From a virus, in IMG/VR virus record IMGVR_UViG_3300025870_000090, positions 1 through 21,440 of that record: DNA of 21,440 nucleotides; one strand, 5' to 3'. The notes below the pieces were generated by a model. It did not search any database. It worked only from the letters and a program-made list of their open reading frames with translations, and had not been told where the DNA came from. Positions 1-6,311 of this stretch are shown piece by piece (the stretch's first letter is position 1; each line of letters starts with the position of its first letter). The position numbers and the translations under genes were made by a program.

Positions 1-16
1 TTACGTAGTATTTCAT
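1..16 (-). CDS. First codons of a further late-cluster gene (partial)
   Basis: A minus-strand ATG (complement of 14-16) overlaps the TGA stop of the oxygenase gene as ATGA and opens a frame (M-K-Y-Y-V) that runs off the window. The same kind of overlap joins genes throughout this window, so a fifth gene of the cluster probably starts here. Only five codons are visible and the upstream ribosome site is weak. Nothing can be said of its function. Confidence 0.35.
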
Positions 17-609
17 AATTTATATCTCAAAGAAATTCCTGTTTTAATTCCTGACAAAACTCCTGTTGTATGAATATATTTATTGTTAAATATCATGGCT
101 GATCCTGGTGTAAAAGAATAAGCTTCACCGGTTAAACCAAACCACTGTTCTTTTGGTGCCCACTTTATATATTCATACAGGTTATCATCTATAGGTTTAT
201 CTGTAAGTCCTTCGCAATCATAGTCATATGGTTTTCCTGCTACACCAGTATTAACTTGAAATTCCATAACATCTGCGTGCAAACACCACGTAACACTATC
301 CTTATGATATTTTTGGTCGAATATAACAAGAGATGCGTTGGGATCTGTAGTGTGTAATGGTACTACAACATTAACAGTTTCTTTCCATTCTTCTCTATGA
401 TCTGTATGTGGTAAGTATGGTTTTGTATGTTGGTAATAGTTGCCGCCGACTCTTTCCCATCCACTCATAAGTTCATCTATGATTTTTGTAGCAGGACCTG
501 GATTTGCTTTTTTCATCGTAGGAGTATCATACTCATCTATAGAATTATACTCATCGAGTAAGCTTTGTATTTCTTCGTCAGTAAATATGTTTTGATAATA
601 TTTTTTCAT
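13..609 (-). CDS. 2OG-Fe(II) oxygenase-like protein (first of two)
   Basis: This 198-residue protein has the layout of a small 2-oxoglutarate/Fe(II)-dependent dioxygenase. An H-x-D iron-binding pair lies at H68/D70 (LPHTDH). A distal histidine, H180, sits in NNKYIHTTG just after an FTPGSAMIF strand. An arginine, R195 in ISLRYKL, is well placed to bind 2-oxoglutarate. Family members hydroxylate proteins, nucleobases or small molecules; the substrate here is not visible. Its start lies inside the 3' end of the next oxygenase gene (32-base overlap), so the two are probably translated together. The late-promoter box upstream of the cluster suggests late expression, hence possibly modification of a virion protein rather than of DNA precursors. 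The fold call is fairly secure; the role is unknown. Confidence 0.75.
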   Translation of the reverse strand: MKKYYQNIFTDEEIQSLLDEYNSIDEYDTPTMKKANPGPATKIIDELMSGWERVGGNYYQHTKPYLPHTDHREEWKETVNVVVPLHTTDPNASLVIFDQKYHKDSVTWCLHADVMEFQVNTGVAGKPYDYDCEGLTDKPIDDNLYEYIKWAPKEQWFGLTGEAYSFTPGSAMIFNNKYIHTTGVLSGIKTGISLRYKL

Positions 610-1138
610 TTATTTCCTCAAAGCTTTTTCCATATAACGAAATTCTTAAATTATATCTTTTGTCGTGTCCTGTGTTATCTACCATGTGCATAGTTGAAGT
701 ATTTATTAGAGCAGCTTTATATCCATCTAAATTGTAAATCTTTCCGTTGTAATCAAAGTATGTCGGAGCTCTTTCTGTATTTCTAAAGTCGTACATAAAA
801 GCAGCTTTTGGAGCACCAACTGCAGCAGCTCCATCTATATGCCACTTTAATATTTTATCAGCTTTAGTAATTAAAATAAAACAATTAAAGCCAACATCTA
901 AATCATAATAGTTTATAAAGTCTTTAGCAATGACGTTAAGAGTTTTGTCTTTGTATTCCTTGAGCTCAGGATTGTTTTCAACCCACTCGTCATGTCCATA
1001 TATAGTCGTAACTTTTGGAACTGATCCCTGGTTATCTCTATAAAAAATGTTTTCAACATAACCTTTGAAATGCTGATAATATTCTTCTATTTTGGAATCA
1101 TCTAAAACATAGTTATCTATTTTCGTATAAGGTAACAT
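578..1138 (-). CDS. 2OG-Fe(II) oxygenase-like protein (second)
   Basis: This 186-residue protein also carries a complete set of putative Fe(II)/2-oxoglutarate ligands: H100 and D102 in KWHIDG, H151 in TSTMHMVDN and R165 in RYNLRISL. The pattern resembles aspartyl/prolyl hydroxylase-like double-stranded beta-helix proteins. It is clearly different in sequence from the neighbouring oxygenase, so a recent duplication is unlikely. It overlaps the SGNH gene upstream by 22 bases and the other oxygenase downstream by 32 bases. These overlaps imply one polycistronic message. The substrate cannot be inferred from the sequence. Confidence 0.7.
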   Translation of the reverse strand: MLPYTKIDNYVLDDSKIEEYYQHFKGYVENIFYRDNQGSVPKVTTIYGHDEWVENNPELKEYKDKTLNVIAKDFINYYDLDVGFNCFILITKADKILKWHIDGAAAVGAPKAAFMYDFRNTERAPTYFDYNGKIYNLDGYKAALINTSTMHMVDNTGHDKRYNLRISLYGKSFEEINEKILSKHIY

Positions 1139-1800
1139 TCTTTTTCCTCCAACGAAGGTGTACGAAATTGTGTATAGTCTATTTTAATCTCAGTACCACC
1201 TGCCATTTGATCTAATACCATCTTATAAAGAGTTGTGTTATTTTCTTTAGTCATGTGGCAATACCTTAAATCCATATACTTACGACGTATTTCTAAAGCC
1301 GTTTCACCCCAAGCACTATCTTCTAACCTTGATATGTTTATGATAGGTGTTGCTTCAAAACCAAAATCCCAGTTTGCGCCATACATAAATTTGACGTCAG
1401 GTCGGGTTTCTAAAATTGAAGCTTTAAGAAGTCGAACATAATGTGATTCCTTTTCTTCATTATATAAATGTTTATGCCACATGCTGTAAGCAACGTATTC
1501 GTCATCAGTACCCATCCCAGAAGTATTTTCTACAAATGGTATGTGAAATCCATTGATTGATATTCTTCCTGGTCTTGGGAATACAAAAATGATATTGTCG
1601 TGTTGAGAATGATTGTCTATAAAAACTTTGTACATGTAATATGGATCACAGCCTTTTGTGCTGTAATTTGTAATATCGTAATTTTGTCTAAGAAGACTAA
1701 CCCAACTGCTACCTGCGTTAGGTAATAAAGGATGTTTTAGTAAGTTATAATTTAAAACATATTCATAAGAAAAGCTATCACCAAAAATACCTAAGTTCAT
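1117..1800 (-). CDS. SGNH/GDSL-type hydrolase-like protein
   Basis: The 227-residue product begins with LGIFGDSFSY, the block-I motif of the SGNH/GDSL esterase family, with the candidate nucleophile at S9. A candidate Asp/His pair, D177 and H182, lies in DLRYCHMTKEN, the usual place of the catalytic block V. Such proteins are lipases, esterases or carbohydrate deacetylases, and occur in marine T4-like phages. No signal peptide is apparent. It sits between the nitroreductase (3-base gap) and an oxygenase (overlap) in the late-promoter cluster. De-esterification of a surface glycan or other acyl substrate is possible but unproven. Confidence 0.7.
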   Translation of the reverse strand: MNLGIFGDSFSYEYVLNYNLLKHPLLPNAGSSWVSLLRQNYDITNYSTKGCDPYYMYKVFIDNHSQHDNIIFVFPRPGRISINGFHIPFVENTSGMGTDDEYVAYSMWHKHLYNEEKESHYVRLLKASILETRPDVKFMYGANWDFGFEATPIINISRLEDSAWGETALEIRRKYMDLRYCHMTKENNTTLYKMVLDQMAGGTEIKIDYTQFRTPSLEEKECYLIRK

Positions 1801-1803
1801 TTA

Positions 1804-2418
1804 TTAGCTTATGTACTCTACTTTGATGTCCTTAGTAAAAGTTGGAAAAGTAAAATCATTATCTTTCATATCAACTCTGCGGTTTCTTGATTTATCAGGA
1901 AAACCAATACCCATCATAAGCATAACTCTTTCAGATCCTATAACTTCTCCAACCTCTTCTGGGTTAAAGCATTGGCAACAGCCAGTAGAATAACCTAACA
2001 AGTTGGCAGTGTATGTTAAATAACCAGCTGCAATACCAAGCGCAATATTAGAATCTTTAAATCTTTCTGGATCTCCATCTTTGGATTGAGTATCTCTTTC
2101 CTCGGTTGTTCTTAAATGTTCATCTCTATCTTCTGAGAATGCAATCACTAGGTTAGCCAAAACCTGAGGATTTTTCTTAGCTTCTCGAGTTTCAAAATTA
2201 ATCATAAAGCCTTCGGTCTTATCATAAATACTTTCAATAATATCACGGTTCGTAATGAAGTGTACTTTATAAAAAACTCTATTTTGTTTTGAAGAGCATT
2301 GTGTCACAGCAGTTTGAAGAGTTTTAATATCTTCTTCCGGTAAGGATCGACTTAGGTCCCAGTTGCGTTGACAATGCTGTGATTTCACTATTGTTTTTTC
2401 AAGAAAACTGTTGAACAT
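1804..2418 (-). CDS. Nitroreductase-family protein
   Basis: The 204-residue protein looks like a compact FMN-dependent nitroreductase. It has an N-terminal RNWDLSRSLPEED segment, then SSKQNRVFYKVHF (FMN-contact region), a central helix NIALGIAAGYLTYTANLLG and C-terminal GIGFPDKSRNRR. Family members reduce nitro compounds, quinones or flavins with NAD(P)H and act in the cytosol. It is the first gene of the minus-strand cluster and is preceded by a strong Shine-Dalgarno (TAGGAGGAT) about six bases before its ATG. An exact T4 late-promoter box lies some 30 bases upstream. Such genes occur in marine T4-like phages, but their role in infection is not established. Confidence 0.8.
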   Translation of the reverse strand: MFNSFLEKTIVKSQHCQRNWDLSRSLPEEDIKTLQTAVTQCSSKQNRVFYKVHFITNRDIIESIYDKTEGFMINFETREAKKNPQVLANLVIAFSEDRDEHLRTTEERDTQSKDGDPERFKDSNIALGIAAGYLTYTANLLGYSTGCCQCFNPEEVGEVIGSERVMLMMGIGFPDKSRNRRVDMKDNDFTFPTFTKDIKVEYIS

Positions 2419-2447
2419 AATATCCTCCTAGGCGTCCATGTTTATAT

Positions 2448-2455
2448 TATTTATA
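2448..2455 (-). promoter_or_regulatory. T4-type late promoter box TATAAATA
   Basis: Read on the minus strand this is exactly TATAAATA, the -10 sequence recognised by T4 gp55 sigma. The ATG of the nitroreductase gene lies about 30 bases downstream, with a strong Shine-Dalgarno between. The placement is right for late transcription of the whole minus-strand cluster. The A+T richness lowers certainty. Confidence 0.6.
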
Positions 2456-2478
2456 TGAAAAAAAAATTAAATTAACAG

Positions 2479-2507
2479 TTGACAAGGCTTTTTAACTATG
2501 GTATAAT
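2479..2507 (+). promoter_or_regulatory. Consensus sigma-70 early promoter
   Basis: TTGACA (2479-2484) and TATAAT (2502-2507) are separated by exactly 17 bases, a perfect sigma-70 promoter. It drives the small gene starting at 2532 and lies divergent to the late promoter box at 2448-2455. Its core is shared with the copies at 2796 and 4028 (a TTAAC-GTTGACAA start and a TAACTATG motif before the -10). Confidence 0.85.
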
Positions 2508-2531
2508 AGTACTATCAATAAGGAATATAAT

Positions 2532-2786
2532 ATGCTAAACAATGATATATGGTACGAAAAGGAATCTTTGGAATCATTTGATGAGGTTTATCAGCATAAC
2601 GGATATGCTTTGTTAAATGAACTGTACGAAGATGATGAACGCTTCTATAAAAACACTTGGATGTGGGGTCGTGTCGAAGGTGACACAGTCTATGATGTTC
2701 GCATTCTTGATGACTTGTCAAGTAATAGTTTTGCTAAATATGACGAAGCTATGGAATCTTTCTTAAAAAAGCTTGAAATAAAATGA
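2532..2786 (+). CDS. Hypothetical 84-residue protein
   Basis: An acidic small protein with no recognised family. It follows a perfect early promoter by about 25 bases, with AAGGAA as a ribosome site eight bases before the ATG, so it is probably expressed immediately after infection. The C-terminus (LKKLEIK) is of interest: its coding DNA recurs at 3997-4013 as part of a duplicated promoter module. T4-type immediate-early genes of this size are often host-takeover proteins, but no function can be assigned. Confidence 0.75.
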   Translation: MLNNDIWYEKESLESFDEVYQHNGYALLNELYEDDERFYKNTWMWGRVEGDTVYDVRILDDLSSNSFAKYDEAMESFLKKLEIK

Positions 2787-2829
2787 AATTAACTGTTGAC
2801 AAAGCGGTTTAACTATGTTATATTGTTCT
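2763..2829 (+). repeat. Promoter cassette, copy A
   Basis: About 65 bases that match 3997-4061 closely. Both copies contain an A-run, CTTGAAATAAAA, TTAACTGTTGACAAAGC, TAACTATG and TTATATTGTT in the same order and spacing. Copy A includes the 3' end of the upstream gene and the whole promoter of the next gene. A third, weaker relative covers only the promoter part at 2470-2515. Confidence 0.75.
2796..2824 (+). promoter_or_regulatory. Early sigma-70 promoter
   Basis: TTGACA (2796-2801), a 17-base spacer and TATATT (2819-2824). It lies directly after the stop codon of the upstream gene and 24 bases before the ATG at 2848. It is part of duplicated promoter cassette A. Confidence 0.8.
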
Positions 2830-2847
2830 TAGATAAGGAGAACAAGG

Positions 2848-3303
2848 ATGAAAATCAAACACTCGCCAATGCTTGACACAAAGCGCGTGTGCAAGCTATA
2901 CTCTGAAAAAGATGGAGTAGATGTTAAGTACGTCTGCACTTCAGCTATTCAAGAGAATGCAGCATTTGCGGCCGATGTCTTCTACCGTGAAACTCCGCAT
3001 CCCCATTTTGGCAATCGCTACTTTGCTCTATACCTTAATCCATACTCTCTATACCGTAGTCCATACTCAGACGAAGCTGATCTTATGGTTACAAATGCTG
3101 ATAAAATTGAAGACCTCGAGTTTGGTATGGTTGAAGGTCCTGATGGTTGGGAATATTCTCAGCACCGCCACGACTATCGACAAGTTGGCGACTGTGCTGT
3201 TGATGGTGGTCGTGCATACTTCAAACGAGCCGGTCTACGCAGCGTCCCAGCAAAATATATGAAAATTGTAGATGGCAAATTTGTGGAGATGACAGATGAG
3301 TGA
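2848..3303 (+). CDS. Hypothetical 151-residue protein
   Basis: An unrecognised soluble protein rich in Tyr, His and Asp, with an aromatic central stretch (YFALYLNPYSLYRSPYSD) and a QHRHDYRQ segment that could bind a metal; no family motif is clear. AAGGAGAA lies a few bases before the chosen ATG, and an early promoter sits just upstream, so early expression is likely. Its 3' end overlaps the next small membrane protein gene by eight bases. A second promoter-like pair (TTGACA 2873-2878, TATACT 2897-2902, 18-base spacer) falls just inside the coding region. Confidence 0.75.
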   Translation: MKIKHSPMLDTKRVCKLYSEKDGVDVKYVCTSAIQENAAFAADVFYRETPHPHFGNRYFALYLNPYSLYRSPYSDEADLMVTNADKIEDLEFGMVEGPDGWEYSQHRHDYRQVGDCAVDGGRAYFKRAGLRSVPAKYMKIVDGKFVEMTDE

Positions 3304-3424
3304 TAACGCCGCCTTTTTTATAGTAATAGCTATTTTAGCAATCGCATTTACTGGTGAACCAGACTTGGTAGACTCTATCATCTACCACTTAGCGGGCCCT
3401 CAAGATGGATGGCCGGAGAACTAG
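3296..3424 (+). CDS. Small single-pass membrane protein (42 residues)
   Basis: The ATG overlaps the end of the preceding gene by eight bases. The product starts MSDNAAFFIVIAILAIAF, a short tail followed by one hydrophobic segment (residues 5-18), then a soluble EPDLVDSIIYHL stretch. Proteins of this form (short N-terminus, one membrane helix, then a PD-x(3)-II-x-HL segment) seem familiar from marine T4-like phages, but I know no function for them. Confidence 0.6.
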   Translation: MSDNAAFFIVIAILAIAFTGEPDLVDSIIYHLAGPQDGWPEN

Positions 3425-3450
3425 ACTTCCTTACAACTGGAGAATTTTAA

Positions 3451-3609
3451 ATGTCAGAATTACGTAAAGCAGCAAAATATGAACAGGCTGTTAGAGCCTT
3501 ACAGCAACTTCCATTAGATCAATGTATTAGGGCATTGGCGCAACGAGTTGGTGGCAACAAACCAGAGATTCAAGATTGGATTGAAAATGCCTCTAATGAG
3601 GACTTCTAA
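3451..3609 (+). CDS. Hypothetical 52-residue protein
   Basis: The ATG follows a good ribosome site (TGGAGAA, eight bases upstream). The product is a small, predicted helical protein (for example RKAAKYEQAVRALQQLP) with no recognised family. Its TAA stop overlaps the next ATG as TAATG, which supports a real translated and coupled gene. Confidence 0.65.
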   Translation: MSELRKAAKYEQAVRALQQLPLDQCIRALAQRVGGNKPEIQDWIENASNEDF

Positions 3610-3998
3610 TGAAACCGTTTAAAATTAAAAAGAACTCTTGGCACTATAAACTTAATGCCAATTTTATGCAATATAACTTTATGGACCGCTGGGAATATTA
3701 TCACTCTGGTTTTTGTAGCTATTGGAGAGCAACCATCGGTCGTCTTATTCTGGCTGCTTTCATGATAGTGGTCGGAGTATTGTGGGGATGCGTGCTTGGC
3801 CTTGCATTTTATTTGGACCCAGTCACATCATTATCTGTCGTTGGTGCTGCCATTCTGTTAATTGGAGCGGTTACTTTCTTTGCACGGTTTAGGACACGAA
3901 ATCACCATAAACCTTCTAAGCCTGACTCTTTGTTTATGCAGAAATACAAAGCACACAAAGCAAAGATTTGCCCAATGGTGGAGTACGAAAATAAATGA
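3609..3998 (+). CDS. Two-pass membrane protein (129 residues)
   Basis: A basic, aromatic N-terminal tail of about 44 residues is followed by two hydrophobic segments (about 45-69 and 73-92) and a basic cytosolic-looking tail. The short turn between the helices contains D70-P71. No signal peptide or enzyme motif is seen. It starts on the stop codon of the preceding gene (TAATG). A role in the host inner membrane is likely from the topology; a specific function cannot be inferred. Confidence 0.7.
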   Translation: MKPFKIKKNSWHYKLNANFMQYNFMDRWEYYHSGFCSYWRATIGRLILAAFMIVVGVLWGCVLGLAFYLDPVTSLSVVGAAILLIGAVTFFARFRTRNHHKPSKPDSLFMQKYKAHKAKICPMVEYENK

Positions 3999-4061
3999 AA
4001 AAACTTGAAATAAAAGCAAATTAACTGTTGACAAAGCAATCTAACTATGTTATATTGTTTA
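3997..4061 (+). repeat. Promoter cassette, copy B
   Basis: This is the second copy of the module at 2763-2829. Besides the promoter it carries sequence equivalent to the 3' end of the 84-residue gene: an ATG at 3995, overlapping the previous stop, would read M-K-K-L-E-I-K-A-N then stop, whereas the donor-like gene ends L-K-K-L-E-I-K. That coding tail looks like a leftover carried with the promoter. Confidence 0.75.
4028..4056 (+). promoter_or_regulatory. Early sigma-70 promoter
   Basis: TTGACA (4028-4033), a 17-base spacer and TATATT (4051-4056), identical in design to the promoter at 2796. The next ATG is at 4091, with AAAGGAA as ribosome site. Confidence 0.8.
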
Positions 4062-4090
4062 TATAAGGTAAAACAAAGGAAACCAAAACA

Positions 4091-4393
4091 ATGAAATTCA
4101 CATCTAAAAACCGCACTTCAACAGCATACCGTTTCACAGTAAAAATGGTTAATGGTCAAGTACATCCTGACGATATGGAAGCTGTTAACAATATTCGTGA
4201 TCTTATTAAAAATGCTAATAGCGAAATCCGTCGTTATAACTGGTCCTTTGTAAAACCTCAATACGTAAAACTTCAAGGTCGTGGTCCTCGTGCTGAATTG
4301 GCTCGTCGTGATTATGGATATTCACGGTCTTACGACCAAGGCCTACCTTTGAGCTTGGCAACATCTGCTGATGTATACGTATACGATCGCTAA
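4091..4393 (+). CDS. Hypothetical 100-residue basic protein
   Basis: A basic protein with many Arg/Lys and Tyr residues and no recognised domain. The N-terminus (FTSKNRTSTAYRFTVK) looks beta-like, and the central part is helical (DDMEAVNNIRDLIKNANSEI). It has its own early promoter and is effectively a single-gene unit. Charge and early timing would fit nucleic-acid binding or host takeover, but this is inference only. Confidence 0.75.
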   Translation: MKFTSKNRTSTAYRFTVKMVNGQVHPDDMEAVNNIRDLIKNANSEIRRYNWSFVKPQYVKLQGRGPRAELARRDYGYSRSYDQGLPLSLATSADVYVYDR

Positions 4394-4400
4394 ATAATAG

Positions 4401-4429
4401 TTGACAAACCATCTAAACTGTGATAGGAA
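4401..4429 (+). promoter_or_regulatory. Degenerate copy of the early promoter
   Basis: TTGACA (4401-4406) is perfect, and the flanking ATAGTTGACAAA and CTAAACTGTGAT match the other copies. At the -10 position there is TAGGAA (4424-4429), which also serves as the Shine-Dalgarno (AGGAA) of the gene at 4437. The start site would then lie at or next to the ATG. The promoter may be weak or may have been converted to a ribosome site. Confidence 0.4.
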
Positions 4430-4436
4430 TAGTACC

Positions 4437-4676
4437 ATGGATATGGAAAAACTACAAACACTTGATAAATTACCTTTAACTGAGGCTCAAGAAACTGCTA
4501 CAAGCTTAATAGATCGTCGGAAGACACGAAAAGTTGTGGCTATGGGCTTGGAACGAGATATTCAAAAGGCCCGTTCATCGGCTGAAGTTTCTCGCATTAT
4601 GTGGCAGGTTTATTTGTCAGGTAATGGTCTTGGAACTGTCGGTTCCCAATGGAAATCTTTTTATAAAGGTGTTTAA
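4437..4676 (+). CDS. Hypothetical 79-residue protein
   Basis: The product is small and helical, with a basic middle (DRRKTRKVV) and a C-terminal segment QVYLSGNGLGTVGSQWKSFYKGV. The family is unknown to me. The frame is open upstream to a TTG at 4401, but the ATG at 4437 is preferred because AGGAA lies seven bases before it and the extra residues would be read through the promoter -35 element. The stop overlaps the nuclease-like gene as TAATG, so the pair is probably coupled. Confidence 0.65.
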   Translation: MDMEKLQTLDKLPLTEAQETATSLIDRRKTRKVVAMGLERDIQKARSSAEVSRIMWQVYLSGNGLGTVGSQWKSFYKGV

Positions 4677-5278
4677 TGTTTAAGCTACCCGAACCAATCA
4701 TCGTCACACTAGACAACAATCAAGTAAGCCATATTAATACTATGGCTCAAGAAATCTTTGAAGATCCTTATCGACGTAGGCGTCGATCTCTTGAAGCTGT
4801 GTATTCTCATTGCTGGGCTGGTGTTCCACTCGAGTTTGCTCTTCAAGCACAGGGTGCTACTATGAACCCTAAACAATTTGATTATTCAAATCCAGACTCT
4901 CATAACTGGGATGTTGAATGGAACGGGCTTAAGGCTGAAGTTAAAAACTCCCAAGATCCTGGTAAATTACCAGATAAATATGAAAAGAAATGGTTGACCA
5001 TATCAAACTATATGGCAAATAAAATTGTAAGAAACCGTCGTTTATACCCAAATTGTGTTGACATAATCATATTTGGATGTTATAATAAACTATCTGAAAA
5101 TACTTTTGACGTTCGTTGGCGGGCTGTTGTACCCTTTGATACCATTCGCCAAAACCTTCGTAAGTGTCAAGAAAAATATGATAACAATTGGACAATTGAC
5201 CACGATGGTGTACGACGTATTAAATATTTTTACAGTATTAAAACTGAACCGCGTGCGGTATATAACTATGATGTATAA
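4676..5278 (+). CDS. PD-(D/E)XK-like nuclease (putative)
   Basis: The 200-residue protein contains NWDVEWNGLKAEVKNS, with D79, E88 and K90 in the D-x(n)-E-x-K arrangement of the PD-(D/E)XK nuclease core, on what reads as two beta strands and a tight turn. An upstream acidic residue (E53, in PLEFALQAQGA) could complete the site. An Arg-rich stretch (YRRRRRSLE, 32-40) and basic helix NKIVRNRR could contact DNA. T4-type phages that protect their own DNA by modification use nucleases to destroy host DNA; a gene next to the hydroxymethylcytosine genes would fit that role. The assignment rests on a short motif and the reaction is not proven. A perfect promoter for the downstream genes lies inside it. 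Confidence 0.55.
   Translation: MFKLPEPIIVTLDNNQVSHINTMAQEIFEDPYRRRRRSLEAVYSHCWAGVPLEFALQAQGATMNPKQFDYSNPDSHNWDVEWNGLKAEVKNSQDPGKLPDKYEKKWLTISNYMANKIVRNRRLYPNCVDIIIFGCYNKLSENTFDVRWRAVVPFDTIRQNLRKCQEKYDNNWTIDHDGVRRIKYFYSIKTEPRAVYNYDV
5058..5086 (+). promoter_or_regulatory. Perfect sigma-70 promoter inside the nuclease-like gene
   Basis: TTGACA (5058-5063), exactly 17 bases, then TATAAT (5081-5086). It lies about 200 bases before the pyrophosphohydrolase-like gene at 5290 and the dCMP hydroxymethylase gene, which it probably drives. Confidence 0.65.
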
Positions 5279-5289
5279 ATGGAGTAAAC

Positions 5290-5622
5290 ATGAAGTTTGA
5301 TAATGGCAAACCACCTATTAATTTAGTTCCACCTGAGGCTATCATTGCAGCTGCTCAGGTTTTTGGCTTTGGTGCTCAAAAATATGGTGAAAACAATTGG
5401 CGTCAAGATCTGGATAAGTTTCCATATTCTCGTCATTACGCTTCTATTATGCGTCACCTATTGGCATTCCATTCAGGTGAAGATCTTGATCCTGAATCTG
5501 GCTTGCCTCATACTCATCACGCGCTAACTCAAATGATTATTTTGGTTATGTGTGAAATGCAAGGTAACCAAGATTTGATTGATGATCGCTTTAAAGTAGA
5601 GGAAGATACAAATGCGATATAA
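5290..5622 (+). CDS. dNTP pyrophosphohydrolase-like protein (dATP/dGTP diphosphohydrolase N-terminal family)
   Basis: The 110-residue protein resembles the small all-helical family annotated as dATP/dGTP diphosphohydrolase N-terminal domain (formerly DUF5664). Conserved features include GAQKYGENNWRQ, SRHYASIMRHLLAFHSGEDLDPESGL and PHTHHALTQM, with the acidic and His residues expected to bind metal. Relatives hydrolyse dNTPs to dNMP and pyrophosphate. Its stop overlaps the start of dCMP hydroxymethylase by 11 bases. In T4 the equivalent partner is the dCTPase/dUTPase gp56, which removes dCTP and supplies dCMP. No gp56 is seen here, so this protein is a candidate functional replacement. Its true substrate is unknown. 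GGAG precedes the ATG at a normal distance. Confidence 0.65.
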   Translation: MKFDNGKPPINLVPPEAIIAAAQVFGFGAQKYGENNWRQDLDKFPYSRHYASIMRHLLAFHSGEDLDPESGLPHTHHALTQMIILVMCEMQGNQDLIDDRFKVEEDTNAI

Positions 5623-6310
5623 TACAGTACAAGATATTCGTGAGTTCTTTATTGGTGAACTCAAAGATGAAGCATATGAAATTGACAAAACCGGTCAACG
5701 CACTATTGAAATGCTTGGCGCTAACTTTGTTGCTTCAGAACCAGCAATTTTTGGCGAACCAGTTAAGTCTTATATTAATGCTGAGCTTGCTTGGTATGAA
5801 AGTCAGTCGACTAATATCAAAGATATTCATAGTCCTGACAAATCTCCGCCAGCTGCTTGGGAATATGCCGCCGACCCTCATGGCAATATCAATTCTAATT
5901 ATGGCCATTTGGTATTCTCTAAAAAATATCATAATCAATTTGAAAATGCTTTTGATGAGCTATGGAATAATGTTGAAAGCCGTCGTGCTCAAATGGTTTA
6001 CAATCGTCCATCTATTTGGGTTGAGTTTGATGAAGGTGGTAAATCAGATTTTATCTGTACCAATGCTCAAACATTCTATATCCGCGATGGTGTTCTAAAT
6101 ATGGTATCGCAAATGCGTTCAAACGATGTCGTATTTGGTTACAAGAACGATTATGCATGGGCTCAATATCTTATGGATAAGTTTGTTGCCCAATGGAATC
6201 AACAATGTAAGATTCCAGGTAATAAGCACTTTAATATTGAAAAAGGTATGCTTATTTGGCAAGTAATGAACCTGCATGTGTACGAGCGCCACTTTGGATT
6301 GGTGAAGTAA
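5612..6310 (+). CDS. 42: dCMP hydroxymethylase (T4 gp42 homologue)
   Basis: This 232-residue thymidylate-synthase-fold enzyme transfers a hydroxymethyl group from methylene-tetrahydrofolate to dCMP. It aligns along its length with T4 gp42 as I recall it: DKTGQRTIEMLGANFVASEP, INSNYG, a YNRPS strand, FICTN with the catalytic cysteine C149 (T4 C148), and RSNDVVFGYKNDYAW. In the last block D180 corresponds to T4 D179, the residue that replaces the thymidylate-synthase Asn and selects dCMP over dUMP, so this is not a thymidylate synthase. The C-terminus (LHVYERHFGLVK) is shorter than in T4. It overlaps the pyrophosphohydrolase-like gene by 11 bases. Its presence implies that the phage incorporates 5-hydroxymethylcytosine into its DNA. 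Confidence 0.92.
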   Translation: MRYNTVQDIREFFIGELKDEAYEIDKTGQRTIEMLGANFVASEPAIFGEPVKSYINAELAWYESQSTNIKDIHSPDKSPPAAWEYAADPHGNINSNYGHLVFSKKYHNQFENAFDELWNNVESRRAQMVYNRPSIWVEFDEGGKSDFICTNAQTFYIRDGVLNMVSQMRSNDVVFGYKNDYAWAQYLMDKFVAQWNQQCKIPGNKHFNIEKGMLIWQVMNLHVYERHFGLVK

Positions 6311-6311
6311 T

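Noticed and set aside
13-1138. Two oxygenases as TET/JBP enzymes making hmC from 5mC
   Set aside because: The phage has gp42 to make hmC at the nucleotide level, and the oxygenases lie in a separate late-promoter cluster; no TET-specific motif could be recognised. Kept only as an alternative to test.
2873-2902. TTGACA-18-TATACT inside the 151-residue gene
   Set aside because: It lies directly after a full promoter and 25 bases inside the gene; there is no clear reason for it, so it is mentioned but not called.
3995-4024. Nine-codon ORF M-K-K-L-E-I-K-A-N
   Set aside because: It looks like the carried tail of a duplicated promoter cassette rather than a gene.
5687-5715. TTGACA in the gp42 gene
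   Set aside because: There is no -10 element at 16-18 bases.
5612-6310. Thymidylate synthase
   Set aside because: The fold is the same, but the Asn of thymidylate synthases is replaced by Asp (D180) as in T4 dCMP hydroxymethylase, and the overall match to gp42 is much closer.
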